DNA from: an uncultured beta proteobacterium
Lineage (GTDB): Bacteria > Pseudomonadota > Gammaproteobacteria > Burkholderiales > Burkholderiaceae
DNA length: 6,526 nt
NCBI GenBank assembly: GCA_903944255.1
Contig: CAJARE010000220.1
Coordinates: 1-6,526, forward strand
Direction: 5' to 3'
The notes under the pieces are model-generated. The model was not told the origin of the DNA. It saw nothing but the letters and a program-made list of their open reading frames with translations, and searched no databases. Below, in pieces: positions 4,700 to 6,526 of this stretch (position 1 is its first letter; each line of letters opens with the position of its first letter). The position numbers and the translations under genes were made by a program.

Positions 4700-6526
4700 C
4701 TAAGATGTAGTGACAAGCTTCTGTCTCTTCGGATCATTTGTCCCATAACCCATTACTTGGGCTACTTGCCCACCCTTGGTGACCTGGACTGCGCAGTACT
4801 TAAATTCTGGAATTTTACCAAATGGGTCTAATGCTGAATTAGTCACTAAGTTTGCAGCAGCTTCATAGTAAGCGAATGGAATGAAGATCACTCCACGTGG
4901 TGTGCCATCATCTCGACGTACATGTATGCCGACTTCGCCACGGCGTGATTGCACGGTGACAACATCACCCGCAACAATACCCAGTTGGGTCATATCTTCA
5001 CCATGCATCGATACGGTAGCCATGGGTTCAATAGCATCTAATATCGTTGCTCTTCTGGTCATGCTGCCGGTATGCCAATGCTCTAATTGACGTCCTGTAA
5101 TTAAAACAAATGGATACTCTGCATCAGGTCTTTCATTTGCAGGAATGATATCTGCCGGAACTAACTTCACTTTGCCATCAAGAGTCGCAAAGTGATCATC
5201 AAATACGATGGGGCGACCTGGATCTTCTTCAGATAAACATGGATAGGTTACGCTGGATTCTCTCTCGAGACGCTCCCAAGTAATACCTTTGATCGCGGCA
5301 TGCATGGCTAGGCGCATTTCATCATAGACTTCTGCTACGCCAGCATCAGGACCTTGATAGTTCCAATCCAATCCCATGCGCTTGGCAATTTCCTGAATGA
5401 TCCATAAATCAGGCTTTGCGTCGCCCGGTGGATCAATTGCTTTTTTACCCATCTGCACCATACGGTCGGTATTGCTTGCAGTGCCGACCTTCTCCGGCCA
5501 TGCGCTTGCAGGCAATACCACGTCTGCTAACAAGGCAGTTTCTGTCATAAAGATATCTTGTACGACTAAATGCTCTAAAGAAGCGAGTGCGTGACGTGCA
5601 TGATTTAAATCAGGATCACTCATTGCAGGGTTCTCACCCTCAATATACATACCGCGGATCTTATCAGGATCACTATCTGGCGCAGTAATCTTATGCATGA
5701 TCTCAACAACGGTATAGCCCGGCTTCTTATCAAGCTTGGTATCCCAGAAGTTTTCAAACCAAGCATGTGCCCCATCGTGGTCCACACGTTGATAATTCGG
5801 GAACATCATCGGTATCAATCCGGCATCGCTGGCACCCTGAACGTTATTCTGACCCCGTAATGGATGCAGACCAGAACCTGGTTTACCAATTTGACCCGTA
5901 ATACTGACCAAAGCAATCAAGCAGCGCGCATTATCGGTTCCATGCACGTGTTGGCTCACGCCCATACCCCACAAAATCATGGCTGACTTAGTGGTAGCAA
6001 ATTCTCTGGCTACTTCACGGATTGTTTCTGCAGGAATACCGCAGATAGGTGCCATCGCCTCAGGGCTGTAACCTTTGATATTTTCTTTAAGGGCTTCAAA
6101 ATTATTCGCACGCTCTTGAATAAATTTCTGATCAGCTAAACCCTCTTCAATGATTGTATAAATCATCGCATTGAGCATAGCCACATCAGTATCCGGCTTA
6201 AACTGCATTGTGCGCCATGCATGCTTGCTGATGTCGGTCATACGAGGATCGCAAAGCACAATCTTCGTACCGCGTTTAGCGGCATTTTTGAACCAAGTAG
6301 CGGCCACGGGATGATTTGCAGTGGGATTTGATCCAATCAGAAAAATCATGCTGGAATTTTCGACATCGTTCACTTGATTACTGACTGCACCAGACCCTAC
6401 ACCTTCTAAGAGCGCAGCCACAGACGATGCATGGCAAAGGCGCGTGCAATGGTCAACGTTGTTATTACCAAAACCCGTACGCACTAATTTCTGAAATAAA
6501 TAAGCTTCCTCGTTACTACCTTTAGC
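4700..6526 (-). CDS. fdsA: formate dehydrogenase alpha subunit, cysteine-type (5' end outside window)
   Basis: The molybdenum or tungsten bis-MGD catalytic subunit, oxidising formate to CO2, probably of the cytoplasmic NAD+-dependent FdsABG type. The frame is open to the window edge; 608 C-terminal residues are visible of an expected 900 or more, so the N-terminal iron-sulfur region is missing. The metal-ligand site reads DHCTRLCHASSVA, with Cys (codon 6434-6436) where E. coli FdhF has selenocysteine 140, followed by the catalytic His. The catalytic Arg of PLRGQNNVQGASD (codon 5855-5857) lies 193 residues further, the same spacing as Sec140 to Arg333 in FdhF. The cofactor-binding segment MIFLIGSNPTANHP and the C-terminal dinucleotide-binding domain (FVLITGRQLEHWHTGSMTRR through LDPFGKIPEFKYCAVQV) are intact. 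A GTG at 6484 is internal, not the start. It is the last gene before a terminator, with no fdhD/fdsC or fdsD following. Confidence 0.94.
   Translation of the reverse strand, partial: AKGSNEEAYLFQKLVRTGFGNNNVDHCTRLCHASSVAALLEGVGSGAVSNQVNDVENSSMIFLIGSNPTANHPVAATWFKNAAKRGTKIVLCDPRMTDISKHAWRTMQFKPDTDVAMLNAMIYTIIEEGLADQKFIQERANNFEALKENIKGYSPEAMAPICGIPAETIREVAREFATTKSAMILWGMGVSQHVHGTDNARCLIALVSITGQIGKPGSGLHPLRGQNNVQGASDAGLIPMMFPNYQRVDHDGAHAWFENFWDTKLDKKPGYTVVEIMHKITAPDSDPDKIRGMYIEGENPAMSDPDLNHARHALASLEHLVVQDIFMTETALLADVVLPASAWPEKVGTASNTDRMVQMGKKAIDPPGDAKPDLWIIQEIAKRMGLDWNYQGPDAGVAEVYDEMRLAMHAAIKGITWERLERESSVTYPCLSEEDPGRPIVFDDHFATLDGKVKLVPADIIPANERPDAEYPFVLITGRQLEHWHTGSMTRRATILDAIEPMATVSMHGEDMTQLGIVAGDVVTVQSRRGEVGIHVRRDDGTPRGVIFIPFAYYEAAANLVTNSALDPFGKIPEFKYCAVQVTKGGQVAQVMGYGTNDPKRQKLVTTS

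Noticed and set aside
6434..6436. Selenocysteine codon in the formate dehydrogenase
   Set aside because: The codon is TGC, cysteine, so no UGA recoding or SECIS element is needed.
6482..6484. GTG as the start of the formate dehydrogenase gene
   Set aside because: The frame stays open to the window edge and the residues before it (such as NEEAYLFQKLVRTGFG) match the family, so the gene continues outside.
1..6526. CRISPR arrays, tRNA or rRNA genes, insertion sequences and integrase genes
   Set aside because: No regularly spaced repeats, no tRNA- or rRNA-like segments and no transposase or recombinase motifs were seen on either strand.

Overview
The window looks like a chromosomal segment of a free-living betaproteobacterium. 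The de novo NAD genes, a cysteine-type NAD-linked formate dehydrogenase and the moderate G+C would suit a Polynucleobacter-like member of the Burkholderiaceae. That placement rests on protein resemblance from memory, not on a search.

Layout. Positions 1-558 (+) hold the C-terminal half of nadA (quinolinate synthase), cut by the window edge. It is followed by complete nadC (618-1472, +). A short minus-strand toxin-antitoxin operon comes next: a RelE/HigB-type toxin (1821-2186) followed by an overlapping XRE-type antitoxin (1490-1828). Divergent from it is a plus-strand BrnA-type antitoxin gene (2332-2604) with no BrnT toxin. Complete nadB (2610-4271, -) follows, ending only 5 bp from brnA. Upstream of nadB is a second solitary antitoxin, of the MazE/AbrB type (4344-4586, -), with no MazF. 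A strong bidirectional-looking terminator (4651-4679) closes the formate dehydrogenase alpha-subunit gene (4700-6526, -), which runs off the right edge. No stretch longer than about 150 bases lacks a gene.

How the genes work together. NadB oxidises L-aspartate to iminoaspartate, NadA condenses this with dihydroxyacetone phosphate to quinolinate, and NadC converts quinolinate to nicotinate mononucleotide, so the whole aspartate-to-NaMN pathway is encoded here. The formate dehydrogenase is a probable NAD+ consumer, but the proximity need not be functional.

The accessory part is the set of three toxin-antitoxin-type loci within 3.1 kb. They fill the gap between convergent nadC and nadB and the gap upstream of nadB. 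One is a complete two-gene module and two are antitoxins without a visible toxin. Several palindromes sit on or beside promoter-like sequences: 2222-2245 before the toxin operon, 2264-2297 before brnA, 4304-4321 before nadB and 4605-4629 before mazE. These are the most informative non-coding signals. I see no clearly novel multi-gene system; the orphan antitoxins and the palindromes are the parts most worth checking.
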